Below, piece by piece: positions 1 to 9,000 of a stretch of 64,000 bases of DNA. Every line of letters starts with the position of its first letter. The first letter of the stretch is position 1. Both the position numbers and the translations under genes were made by a program. The stretch comes from Lutispora saccharofermentans (lineage in GTDB: Bacteria > Bacillota > Clostridia > Lutisporales > Lutisporaceae): the NCBI RefSeq assembly GCF_024363565.1, contig NZ_JAJEKE010000001.1, forward strand, positions 496,001 to 560,000. Direction: 5' to 3'. The notes under the pieces are model-generated. The model ran no database searches. It saw nothing but the letters and a program-made list of their open reading frames with translations, and was not told where the DNA came from.

Positions 1-843
1 CCATATAATTTTTAAAACATTTTGGTATTCTTCTGATTGAGGTTCACGGAACATGTTGTAGTAATTTTCATAAGTATAGCCCTGATTTAGTTTATAGCTG
101 CCTGAAAATATCTCATTTCGCATGTTTTTTATAGCTTCCTTCATTTCAGGCGTATTCATGAGCACTTTATTGCTTTCACTGTCATAATAGTTCAAATCCC
201 TGAAGTACATTTCCGTAAGCTCATCATATTCATCAAATATAAAGAATCTTGGTGACTTATCCAGCCATTTATCCCAGATCTGCCGAAAATCCTTTTTAGT
301 CCAATCCAGAGGTATTTGTTTTATCGCCAATTCATCCAGTTTTTCATTATTTAATGCAATGGAATCATAATGAATACCAACAGGTATATAGTACATATCA
401 TCTTTCAGCAAAGAATCATACATTTTATCCATATTAGGAATCCTTCCTTTTGCATTGACCAAAGCACCTTGCTTAGTAAGCTGGTCAAGCAGAAAAAAGG
501 TTCTGTCATAGAATATAAGCTCAGGTCCATCCTTTGCATACAGTTTAGAAGCAAAAGCCTTTTTAATATCCTCAATATTATTTGCTCCGGCAGGTGCTAC
601 AAATCTCACCTTTACTCCAAACTGCTCCTCAAACTGCTTAATATAACGCCTGTTAAATTCAGAATCCTTTATTGTTGAATTTTTATCCCTTGGACGGTAA
701 AGTATAGTTAATTCCTGTTTATTCTCCTTAGGTTCCGGAGATACAACTTCCCCGGATGCACCTGCCATTTTATTTGCCGGGCTGCATGCAGCAGTCAAAG
801 CAGCAAAAGCTGCTGCAATAAATAAAGCAACTATTTTTTTCAA
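1..843 (-). CDS. Extracellular solute-binding lipoprotein, partial (3' end outside window)
   Basis: Reading leftward from a TTG at 843-841 gives a lipoprotein signal peptide (start KKIVALF, lipobox-like LTAAC with Cys near residue 20), then a mature chain of about 260 residues that leaves the window still open. The TTG has a GGGGAGAG ribosome site just upstream. Mature features such as an aromatic-rich, Asp/Glu-rich chain with TILYRPRD near its start fit family 1 solute-binding proteins of sugar-type ABC transporters. It lies downstream of and codirectional with a UgpC/MsmX-type ATPase, which supports a role in substrate capture outside the membrane. Permease genes are not visible and may lie beyond the left edge. 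The substrate cannot be told. Confidence 0.8.
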   Translation of the reverse strand, partial: MKKIVALFIAAAFAALTAACSPANKMAGASGEVVSPEPKENKQELTILYRPRDKNSTIKDSEFNRRYIKQFEEQFGVKVRFVAPAGANNIEDIKKAFASKLYAKDGPELIFYDRTFFLLDQLTKQGALVNAKGRIPNMDKMYDSLLKDDMYYIPVGIHYDSIALNNEKLDELAIKQIPLDWTKKDFRQIWDKWLDKSPRFFIFDEYDELTEMYFRDLNYYDSESNKVLMNTPEMKEAIKNMRNEIFSGSYKLNQGYTYENYYNMFREPQSEEYQNVLKIIW

Positions 844-929
844 TATCTCTCCCCCATTCTCATTATTCTATCTTTATTTTAAATAGTAAAAGTAAGAAAG
901 GCTTCTTCATAAGGAAGTGTAAGCATGCT

Positions 930-2048
930 CTATAATTTTATAATTGCTTCTCCGGTTTCTTCATCAAAAAAATGGATGTCTGAAGGATTCACAGCAATAT
1001 TCACTTGATCCTCTAGCTCAATTTCTGCAATTTTACTTATCTTTGCTATCATTTTTATTCCACACTTTTTCAGATGTAAATAAACATCTGCACCGGTATT
1101 CTCAATTACTTCCACTTCTCCACTTATATAAGTCATCTTTTTATCCGGAGAGCTTTTCACAACAGCATTTAAGTGTTCAGGCCTTATTCCCGCGTAAATA
1201 TTTTTATCGTTATAGCCTTTATCCAATAGTATTTCTGCCATGTCAGCTTCAATCGCCAATTCTGTTCCATCAATTAGTCGCACAACTGCTATATTATTTT
1301 GTTGGTGTACTGTTCCTTCCAATATATTCATTTGAGGGCTGCCTATAAAACCTGCAACAAAAAGGTTGGCAGGGTGATTATATATATTTTCAGGCGTATC
1401 TATTTGCTGAACTTCACCATCCTTCATTACTACTATTCTGTCGCCCATAGTCATGGCTTCAATTTGATCATGAGTAACATATATCATGGTGCTTTTAAGC
1501 GTCTTGTGCAACTTTGTGATTTCTATCCTCATCTGGCCTCTAAGCTGAACATCCAGATTAGCCAGAGGCTCGTCCATAAGAAATATCTTAGGCTCTCTTA
1601 CGATTGCCCGGCCTAACGCCACTCTTTGCTTTTCACCTCCCGATAGTGCCGCAGGCCTCCTATCCATTAAATGTTCAATCCCTAGAATTTTGGCAGCCTC
1701 TTCTATTTTTCTATTTATATCTTTCTTTTTCAAATTTTTCAGCTTAAGTGCAAAGCCCATGTTATCATACACCGTCATGTGAGGATATAGAGCATAATTT
1801 TGGAATACCATCGCTATATCCCTGTCTTTGGCCGACAATTGATTAACCCTTCTGCCATCAATATATATTTCTCCATCGGTTAGATCCTCCAGCCCTGCTA
1901 TCATTCTGAGCAAAGTTGTCTTGCCACAGCCTGAAGGCCCTACCAGCACAACAAATTCCTCATCTTCTATATCTATAGAAAAATCCTTAACTGCTGAAGT
2001 ATTTGAAGAATATTTTTTATTGACATGCCGCAAGGATAGATCAGCCAC
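930..2048 (-). CDS. ugpC: Sugar ABC transporter ATP-binding protein (UgpC/MsmX type)
   Basis: The 372-residue protein is a full-length CUT1-type transport ATPase. Walker A GPSGCGKT is at 37-44, the signature LSGGEKQ at 135-141, Walker B IFLMDEP at 155-161 and the switch His in YVTHDQ near 193. The last 130 residues form the TOBE-like regulatory domain typical of MalK/UgpC/MsmX. Such ATPases energise import of sugars or glycerol-phosphates and may serve several permeases. The start is GTG after AGAGGGTGAG. The next leftward gene encodes the solute-binding protein, so the two probably share a transcript. Confidence 0.92.
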   Translation of the reverse strand: MADLSLRHVNKKYSSNTSAVKDFSIDIEDEEFVVLVGPSGCGKTTLLRMIAGLEDLTDGEIYIDGRRVNQLSAKDRDIAMVFQNYALYPHMTVYDNMGFALKLKNLKKKDINRKIEEAAKILGIEHLMDRRPAALSGGEKQRVALGRAIVREPKIFLMDEPLANLDVQLRGQMRIEITKLHKTLKSTMIYVTHDQIEAMTMGDRIVVMKDGEVQQIDTPENIYNHPANLFVAGFIGSPQMNILEGTVHQQNNIAVVRLIDGTELAIEADMAEILLDKGYNDKNIYAGIRPEHLNAVVKSSPDKKMTYISGEVEVIENTGADVYLHLKKCGIKMIAKISKIAEIELEDQVNIAVNPSDIHFFDEETGEAIIKL

Positions 2049-2164
2049 TTTCTCACCCTCTTTTTATTTTCCTGCCTTTATTCTAAATAATAAAAGTAAA
2101 AAAACAATGAACATTTGTAAAGAAAGTTTAAAGTATTCGACCAAAAAGAAAGCCTCATAGAATT

Positions 2165-2213
2165 AAAGGGGGTTGTTGCGTAATGAATAAGTTCATTGTG
2201 CAACATCCCCTTT
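2165..2213 (-). terminator. Stem-loop terminator after the ABC exporter
   Basis: Arms AAAGGGG..TTGTTGC (2165-2179) and GCAACA.CCCCTTT (2200-2213) pair across an inner AATGAA/TTCATT stem. It follows the leftward exporter gene and precedes the sugar-transporter operon, so it most likely ends the exporter transcript. No long U-tract follows. Confidence 0.55.
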
Positions 2214-2291
2214 TAGTTCCTGATACAATTTTAAATTTATACTGATGTTCGCTTTATTAATAATCCCATGGTTCGAAATAAGCAAAGTTAT

Positions 2292-3986
2292 TTAATTGCC
2301 GTTCTTAGCGACATTATATAGATTGTAAAAGAAAGCTCTTCTTTCCATAAGCTCATCGAAGGTGCCTTGTTCTATCAAGGCTCCGTCTTTTAAAACAAAT
2401 ATGCTGTCATACTTTTTCAATATCTCTTCATTCAGTTTATGTGTGACCACAAGGCATGTGAGCTCAGGTATATTTAATATGGAATTTTCTATGTTGTATG
2501 AGGTTTCATTGTCCAGAGATGATGTGGCTTCATCAATGACAAGTATAGGTGTATTCTTTATTATGGCTCTTGCAATGGCTATTCTCTGCTTTTCTCCGCC
2601 GGACAAATTGCGGCCGTTTTCTCCTACAGGGCTATTGATTCCATCGCTCAAGCTTTTGATAAGCTCTCTCAGCCCTGACAGATCTATTGCATTTTCTATG
2701 GCTTCATCGCTGTAATCTTCAAATAATGTGAGGTTGTCTCTTATACTGCTGTCAAACATATATATGTTTTGATGTATTATGCTCACTAATCTATATAAGT
2801 CTTCCGCTTTTATGCTTTTATTGTCTATCCCATCAATAAATATATTTCCTGAATGGTTTTCATAATATCTGAGAAGCAATTTCAATATAGTGGATTTCCC
2901 GCCTCCGCTGTTCCCCACTATTGCATACTTCCTGCCTTTTTTAATGATAAAATTCACATTCTTTAACACGGCCTTTTCGCCGTCATAGGAAAAAGAAATA
3001 TTATAAAAGCGCAGCCTGTCATCAAAGACCTTTTTGCTGATTCCTTCATCGCTCTCATCATGCTTGAGCAAAATATCATTTATTTTATCTTCAATAAGCT
3101 TTACGGATTTTAATCTGTTAAGCCTGGAAGATAAGCTTACAAGAGGATTTACTATATTGTTCATCAATTGTGTTATGGCAAGCATCAGGCCAATGGTCAT
3201 CTTGCCTGTTATTACAAAATATGCGTTTATGCTCATGGTTCCCAGAAAAATCATGAATCCAAATGCTGTGGCTAAGGAATCTATTGCTCCTGCAAATACA
3301 TTATACCTGTATTTTGACAGTTCAGCTCCCTCATTTGATATCCTATAATCCTCCAAAACTCTTTTCTCAATATTAAAGCCTTTTATTACCTCAAACCCGG
3401 AAAAAATATCCTTTATCTTCACTGTAAATAGCCCTATAGCCTCAGAATAAGCATTTCTATATCTGCTCAATGTCTTCCCGGAAATGACAGGTATGCCTAT
3501 TGGAATCAATGCCGCTGCAAAAACAAATATCGCCGCATATATATTCAACCTTATCATGGCTATTGTAGCAATAATGAAAGCAACCAGATTAGAGAATAGA
3601 TCGAATAAATTATTATAATAGTCCTGTTCCAATATATTTATATCATTTGTCAGCAAAGATATGTTTTTTGCACTGTTTTCTTCATTGAATTCATTAATAT
3701 TCCGATAAATTATCTTGCTAAAGATCTGATTCTTTAAATCTGTAAGGGATCTTCTCAGCAAACAAGCCTTTAATACCTTAGCTACCATCCAAACGATAAT
3801 AGATATAAATATGTACATCAAAAAAACTATGACTGCATACTTGAGATCCTTAATGCTTCCGGATGAGCTAGCATCAACAAGTAATTTCAGCACCAAAGCC
3901 ATAGCAACATTAAGTGCCGAATCTAATATCGCAAATATTATATTCAGCGCAAACAACAGCTTGTGCCTAAGCAAATATTTATACAT
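2292..3986 (-). CDS. ABC exporter, fused transmembrane and ATPase domains
   Basis: The 564-residue half-transporter has about six membrane helices (residues 10-280) followed by an ATPase domain: Walker A GNSGGGKST at 358-366, an LSGGEKQR signature, and Walker B with IDEATSSLD. This is the architecture of homodimeric exporters of lipids, drugs or peptides. There is no N-terminal C39 peptidase domain, so it is not a classical processing bacteriocin exporter. It lies leftward of, and in line with, the small secreted-peptide gene at 4437-4315, with a transposase remnant between them. A GGGGGGG ribosome site precedes the ATG. The cargo is unknown; a link with the neighbouring peptide is an inference from position. 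Confidence 0.85.
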   Translation of the reverse strand: MYKYLLRHKLLFALNIIFAILDSALNVAMALVLKLLVDASSSGSIKDLKYAVIVFLMYIFISIIVWMVAKVLKACLLRRSLTDLKNQIFSKIIYRNINEFNEENSAKNISLLTNDINILEQDYYNNLFDLFSNLVAFIIATIAMIRLNIYAAIFVFAAALIPIGIPVISGKTLSRYRNAYSEAIGLFTVKIKDIFSGFEVIKGFNIEKRVLEDYRISNEGAELSKYRYNVFAGAIDSLATAFGFMIFLGTMSINAYFVITGKMTIGLMLAITQLMNNIVNPLVSLSSRLNRLKSVKLIEDKINDILLKHDESDEGISKKVFDDRLRFYNISFSYDGEKAVLKNVNFIIKKGRKYAIVGNSGGGKSTILKLLLRYYENHSGNIFIDGIDNKSIKAEDLYRLVSIIHQNIYMFDSSIRDNLTLFEDYSDEAIENAIDLSGLRELIKSLSDGINSPVGENGRNLSGGEKQRIAIARAIIKNTPILVIDEATSSLDNETSYNIENSILNIPELTCLVVTHKLNEEILKKYDSIFVLKDGALIEQGTFDELMERRAFFYNLYNVAKNGN

Positions 3987-3999
3987 ACTAGCCCCCCCT

Positions 4000-4022
4000 G
4001 ATCAATTTTATATAAAATGATC
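4000..4022. promoter_or_regulatory. AT-rich dyad upstream of the ABC exporter
   Basis: A 23-bp near-perfect palindrome (GATCA.TTTTATATAAAA.TGATC) sits 14 bp before the exporter start codon and covers TATA-rich sequence that could be its -10 region. It could be an operator. No known regulator motif is recognised. Confidence 0.4.
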
Positions 4023-4074
4023 GATTAAATTTTTAACACTGAACTAATCCGCCCTTTTATAAATTATAAAAGTC

Positions 4075-4114
4075 ATAGAACAGTAACTGCTAAACTTAGC
4101 AGTTACTGTTCTAT
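4075..4114. terminator. Perfect 19-bp stem-loop
   Basis: 4075-4093 pairs perfectly with 4096-4114. On the minus strand the stem is followed by a short U-rich stretch (GACTTTTAT). It lies between the IS remnant and the exporter gene. It could end leftward transcripts coming from the secreted-peptide gene, or be part of the old insertion element. Confidence 0.5.
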
Positions 4115-4118
4115 TTAT

Positions 4119-4301
4119 TGCTCCTTAAACGCCGTTGAATCAGAAGCATTAGTAAGAATGTATCCAGCCGGTATATTTCTAAAGCGATACTGGGACGTCG
4201 AAGTAGAAAACGCCGCTGCTCTTGCAGCTATAGCTGTCGATAATGAAGGATTCCGAGAAATCATATATGCTTTGAAGGTGGTAGTAATGTCAGCTTTATA
4301 A
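4119..4301 (+). pseudogene. IS256/Mutator-type transposase remnant
   Basis: The open + frame around 4131-4301 reads ...AGIFLKRYWDVEVENAAAL then AIAVDNEGFREII, followed by a stop. This resembles the catalytic-core stretch of IS256-family transposases (known pattern G-I-Y-L-K-R-x-W-G-G-E..N-V..L-V-A-I-x-V-N-E-D-G-Y-R-E), with the usual WGGE changed to WDVE. Only about 50 of some 400 residues remain and there is no start or usable end, so it is a decayed insertion. The family call rests on motif memory, not on an alignment. Confidence 0.6.
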
Positions 4302-4314
4302 CATTTTGAGGCGA

Positions 4315-4437
4315 TTAAAACATTGACTCTTCTGTACCTATACTTAGCATCTTATTGTTTTCCTCTTCCGCAAAGCAATAAACAGGTGTAAGGCCAATAA
4401 TGCTTAATATTACCAAAACTAATATTAGCTTTTTCAT
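4315..4437 (-). CDS. Small secreted peptide, candidate signalling pro-peptide
   Basis: The 40-codon gene starts at ATG 4437-4435 after a strong GGAGGAAGAGGAAG ribosome site and ends with TAA. It encodes a textbook Sec signal: MKK, then a hydrophobic stretch LILVLVILSIIGL, then PVYCFA as a probable cleavage site, leaving a short acidic tail EEENNKMLSIGTEESMF. It is transcribed away from a divergent XRE-TPR regulator whose start is 200 bp away. This arrangement (short exported pro-peptide next to an HTH-TPR receptor) is the hallmark of RRNPP signalling such as PlcR-PapR, NprR-NprX and clostridial Qsr-Qsp. The active peptide would come from the C-terminal tail. It has no recognisable homologue by eye. 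The role is inferred from signal peptide, size and position. Confidence 0.65.
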   Translation of the reverse strand: MKKLILVLVILSIIGLTPVYCFAEEENNKMLSIGTEESMF

Positions 4438-4483
4438 CTTCCTCTTCCTCCATCTCCTATTTTCTCTTATAAAGTAACACTAT

Positions 4484-4511
4484 ATGACATTAATGTAAAC
4501 CGTGATATAAT
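4484..4511 (+). promoter_or_regulatory. Promoter of the XRE-TPR regulator with overlapping dyad
   Basis: ATGACA (4484-4489) and TATAAT (4506-4511) are separated by 16 bp. The -35 box overlaps the perfect 10-bp palindrome ACATTAATGT (4487-4496), a candidate operator in the shared region between the regulator and the secreted-peptide gene. ACATTA recurs once at about 4552. Confidence 0.5.
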
Positions 4512-4639
4512 ATTAACAGAAATGATTTACAGTTAACCAAACACGTTACATTAAGAATCCAATATCTATTACAACATTTCTATTCTGAACAAAAATTTTT
4601 CCTATATTTGTTGAAATTATTAACAAAGAGGTGTGGCTT

Positions 4640-5938
4640 ATGATCAACTCCGTAGGCAGTAAAATCAAGAACTTGCGCATAAAAAAGAAGATGACGCAAG
4701 CACAACTATGCGGAAGTATCATTAACAGATGCGTATTAAGCTTGATAGAGAATAATAAGATGCAGCCATCTATCTCCCAACTAAATCATTTTTGCAAAGT
4801 ACTGGATGTTCCCGTCACTTATTTTACAAGTAATATAGACTATAGTCAAACCATCAGCAGCATTGGAACAGATGATGGTTCTGACCTAAATAGGGCTTTT
4901 GCTGCCGGAGAATATGAATATATAGCAAAGCTGTATGAGCATGATTCTGTAAAATTCAATACAATAGAAGACATAAATAAATACTATTATTTGGGAATGT
5001 CATACTATAATATAAAAACATATAAGGAATCCGCCTTGACTTTAAGAAAATATATCAACAGCTTTTCAAAGAAGCCCGAATCTTATCGGAAATCTAACTT
5101 TATAGAATATGCTACAGCACTCAATACTCTTTCCAAAATATATATGCAAAGAAGCAATTATAAAAAAGCTGAGGAATATCTTAATATTGCTTTTAACTTC
5201 TTGATACGACTCCATGAATTAAATTCTCTAATATATTGTATTGTGATAAACAATCTCTCTCTTATTTACAACTATACAGCCCAATATAAAAAAACCTATA
5301 CCCTTATAAATGACTTTTTTAATACTCATGATAATTTAACTTACAGGGTAGTTGCTCCTCAATTGCATATAGCAATGAATATCGCCTGCTATAATCTAGG
5401 CAAATATAGTGAAGCCATCGAACATATACAAAAAAGTATTCTTCTGCTTAATTATGAAAACGATGCCCCTGAAATAGGCCGTTGCTATATCAACTATATC
5501 AATGTTCTAAGATATTGTTGCAGATTTTCTGAAGCCTTTGAGATAGTTGAAAAGTGCAAAAAAGATTTTTATGATAATAAAGTTTTATATAGAAAATTCT
5601 CCATGCAGGAATTGATATTATACTTTAATATCAAAGACTATCCAAAAGCCGAGGAATTATTAGGCAATATAAATGTTAACAGCCTGCAGGAGATGGGGAA
5701 AAACAACTATCGCTTTATAGCAGGCCATATATCCTTTATACATAATGAGTATGAAAAAGCTTTAAAAAATTTTAATAATTGTGAAAAATACTTTCTAAAA
5801 AATATGTACCACTATGATTTGGCTTTGATTTATGATGACTTGTTCGCAATAACAGGGGACAAGCTGTATCTGGAGAAAAAGAAAGCATCACTTTTACATG
5901 ATGCCGTCAGGCGCAATGTACTCATTGATGTTTTGTAA
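4640..5938 (+). CDS. XRE-family HTH regulator with TPR repeats (RRNPP-like)
   Basis: About 432 residues. An XRE helix-turn-helix occupies roughly residues 3-60 (VGSKIKNLRIKKKMTQAQL...LIENNKMQPS). The rest is helical with repeated TPR-like pairs (AKLYEHD, YYLGMSYYNIKTYKESA, YKKAEEYLNIAF, GKYSEAIEHIQKS, KDYPKAEELL, YEKALKNFNNCEKYF). Size and layout match peptide-binding regulators of the NprR/ClosTPR kind more than the shorter PlcR. The start is ATG 4640, spaced 6 bp from AAAGAGGTG; the in-frame GTG at 4631 lies inside that ribosome site. A divergent secreted mini-peptide gene lies next door and is the natural ligand candidate. Predicted role: cytoplasmic transcription factor controlled by re-imported peptide. 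Targets are unknown; the peptide gene and exporter are first candidates. Confidence 0.85.
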   Translation: MINSVGSKIKNLRIKKKMTQAQLCGSIINRCVLSLIENNKMQPSISQLNHFCKVLDVPVTYFTSNIDYSQTISSIGTDDGSDLNRAFAAGEYEYIAKLYEHDSVKFNTIEDINKYYYLGMSYYNIKTYKESALTLRKYINSFSKKPESYRKSNFIEYATALNTLSKIYMQRSNYKKAEEYLNIAFNFLIRLHELNSLIYCIVINNLSLIYNYTAQYKKTYTLINDFFNTHDNLTYRVVAPQLHIAMNIACYNLGKYSEAIEHIQKSILLLNYENDAPEIGRCYINYINVLRYCCRFSEAFEIVEKCKKDFYDNKVLYRKFSMQELILYFNIKDYPKAEELLGNINVNSLQEMGKNNYRFIAGHISFIHNEYEKALKNFNNCEKYFLKNMYHYDLALIYDDLFAITGDKLYLEKKKASLLHDAVRRNVLIDVL

Positions 5939-5943
5939 TATAT

Positions 5944-5976
5944 TGTCATCCTAAAGGCATTGCCCTCAGGATGACA
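5944..5976. repeat. Palindromic intergenic repeat / bidirectional terminator
   Basis: TGTCATCCT (5944-5952) pairs with AGGATGACA (5968-5976), with an inner partly paired AGGCA..TGCCCT. It sits between the convergent regulator and Stn-like operon. Read on the minus strand it closely matches the repeat at 14241-14270, so it belongs to a dispersed repeat family and may also end transcription. Confidence 0.6.
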
Positions 5977-6020
5977 TATAAAAAAATGTGCTGTTATCAG
6001 TGTAATTCGTATAATTGATC

Positions 6021-9000
6021 CTATAAAGATTTGATCACATCAATGTTTGACTTCCCAGTCTTGGGCTCCATAGCTTTGTTGAGCTTCTGAACTCTTCCCT
6101 CGCTGTTGGTATAGGTTCCTTCATTCTCTGCAAAGCTTGTTATCGGGAGAACTGCATCTGCCAACTTAGCTGTTTCTGTAAGCAGCATATCAAATACTGC
6201 AACAAAGGCTGCTTCTTTCAGTGCCTTCTCTGCCCCAGGGTTTCCTGTGCCTATCGGGTCTTCTCCATATATCAATACTGCATTGTCTCTCAAGCTCATT
6301 TCCGCTGCTTTGAAGGCCTTTACTCCTTCATTTACCAAGCCTAGGCTGTTCGGCTTATTCTGCATAAGCAGTATGCTCTCCTCATTCTTATCCAAGGCTT
6401 TCGCCAATCCTGCCGCTGCCTTCGCTTCAGCATAGCCTGCAGCTCCGCCTATCATTATAAGAGGGGATACTGCCTTCTTAAGCTTTGCTGCCAATGCAGC
6501 AACCGGTCCGTCGGCTGCCTCACCCTTAACTGCTTTGGCTAATGCTTCAGCAAAATCTTTAACCTTATTATCATCAACTCTAACAACCATTCCTGCATAT
6601 CTGTCCAGCTTTGATACAGCCTCACTTACCATTATAAGCTCAGCACCCTTTTCTGCTGCAGCTTTCACCATAAGCGCTGCTACAGGGTTTTCTTCCTTGA
6701 TATCAAAGCCTAAGCATAAGATAGTATCAGCTTTATTGATATCTTCGTAAGAAGCTTTTTTATAATCCTTGCCGAAAGAATCCTGCAAGCCATAGGCTGC
6801 ATCGCTTAAATCAAAGCTGTATATATTTCCTGATACAAGCTTATTCATTTCAGCCGCTTCTTCATTGGTGGCTTTTTGTGATACAAAGCCCATTGCTCTA
6901 TGAGATTTCATTTTTTCACTTATGAGCTTATGAGCTTCTTCCCAGCTGCTCTCCGCCAGTTTGCCTTCTTTTCTTATCATTGGCTTTACTATTCTCTCAG
7001 GAAAATTGATGAAGCTGTTTTGGAATCTGCCTTTTTCGCATAAATTTCCACTATTTACACCCAATCCTGCTTCTGATGTAGCTCGGATAAACCTGTCCCC
7101 TGATACATGAAGCTTCAATGTGCATCCTGTTCCGCAGTTATTGCATATAGTATCTACGATTTGCTCTGCAAATGGTCCTTGCTTAGGCAGCTGAACCTTC
7201 TCTGTCAAAGCTCCTACCGGGCAGGTAGAAACACATTGGCCGCAGGATTCGCAGCGGCTGTCCTCTCCGAAAGGTTTTCCGAAGGACGGCTCTATGGTAG
7301 TATTGTATCCTCTGGAGATGAAGCCCAGCGCGCCTGCGCCCTGCACCTCAAGGCATATCCTTACACATCTTCCGCACATGATGCATTTATTCTTGTCTCT
7401 GCTGATGAAAGGATGACTTTCATCAATAGGATGCTTTGTGATGGCGCCTGCCAGCCTATCTTGTTTGGCCCCATAAGTTGTTGCAAACTCTCTCAGCTTG
7501 CACTCATGGACGTCCTTGCATCCGCAGGACAAGCATCTTTGGGCTTCAGCCTTTGCCTGTTCTTCAGTAAAGCCTAATTCGACCTCCTTGAAATTATACT
7601 TTCTCTCCTCCTTGCTGAGCATAGGCATTCTGTTTTTGTCTATTTTTTCGTATTGTTCAAATTCTTTCTTATCAATATCTTTAAGCTTCTGTCCCTTGAC
7701 ATGGTTATACATCTGGGGAAGCTTCTCAATCTTTTCCCCTCTTAAATATTTATCCATGGAGTAAGCTGCAATTCTCCCTGCCGCGATTGCCTTGATGGCT
7801 GTTTGAGGGCCTGTAACTCCATCTCCCCCCGCAAATACTCCTTCTATATTGGTGGTCATGAGATCCAGGTTGACCACTATCTTGTTATTTTTAGCTTCCA
7901 GATTAAAGCCATCGTTTATAAAGCTCAGGTCCTGGGTCTGGCCGATTGCTCCTATAACATAATCTGCAGGCATCTTGAATTCTGAGCCTGGTATTTCTAT
8001 AGGCCTCCTTCTGCCTGATGCGTCAGGTTCTCCAAGCTCCATCCTGATGAATTCAATATAGATGGGCTTTCCTGCATCGCTTATTATCTGCTTTGGAGCT
8101 ATAAGGAATTCAAATTCTACCCCTTCATATTCGGCTTCTTCTATCTCCATCTCATGAGCAGGCATTTCTTTCTTTGTCCTTCTATAGGCTATGGTAACTT
8201 TTTTGGCTCCCAGCCTCAGAGCTGTCCTGGAAGCATCTATTGCAGTATTTCCTCCGCCTATTACTATTACATGCTTGCCGGATAGATCAATATTATGACC
8301 TAATCCTACTCTGCCCAAAAAGTCCACACCGGCGTATACTCCCATTGGGCATGCTTCGCCTTCGCACCCTATGGGCTGCCCTACCTGTGAGCCGATGCCC
8401 AAAAATATGGCTTCATAGCCGTCTTTTTTAAGGCTTTCATAGGTTACATCCATACCAAAGGTCTTTTCATATTGAATCTCTACACCAAGCTCTTTTATAG
8501 TGTCGATTTCCTTGTCCAATGCTGCCTTGGGCATTCTATATTCGGGTATTCCATATCTCAGCATTCCGCCGCCTCTGGGCCATCTCTCGAATATGGTGAC
8601 TTTATGTCCTTCCCTTGCAAGATAGAAAGCACAGGACAAACCTGCAGGGCCTGCTCCTATTACTGCGGCTTTCTTGCCTGTTGCAGCTTTTTTATTGGGG
8701 ACATAATGATCATCACTGTTCAAATCATAATCAGAAGCAAATCTTTTCAGATAATCAATGCCTACTCTCTCATCTACAAGATTTCTTCTGCACTCATCTT
8801 CGCAGGGCCTGGTACAAACTCTGCCGCAAACCACCGGAAGAGGATTCCTTTCTTTTATAAGCTTTACAGCTTCCTGGTATTGTCCATTGGCAATATGAGC
8901 TATATAACCCTGGACATCGATTCCTGCCGGGCATGTCATGCTGCAGGGAGCCGTACAATCTCCGTAGTGCTGGGATAAAAGAAGCTCCAGGCACATCCTT

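Noticed and set aside
7107-7577. 156-codon + strand frame
   Set aside because: Antisense shadow of the large redox subunit whose Cys motifs are intact on the other strand.
8472-8978. 168-codon + strand frame
   Set aside because: Antisense to the GltD-like domain; no ribosome site or recognisable fold.
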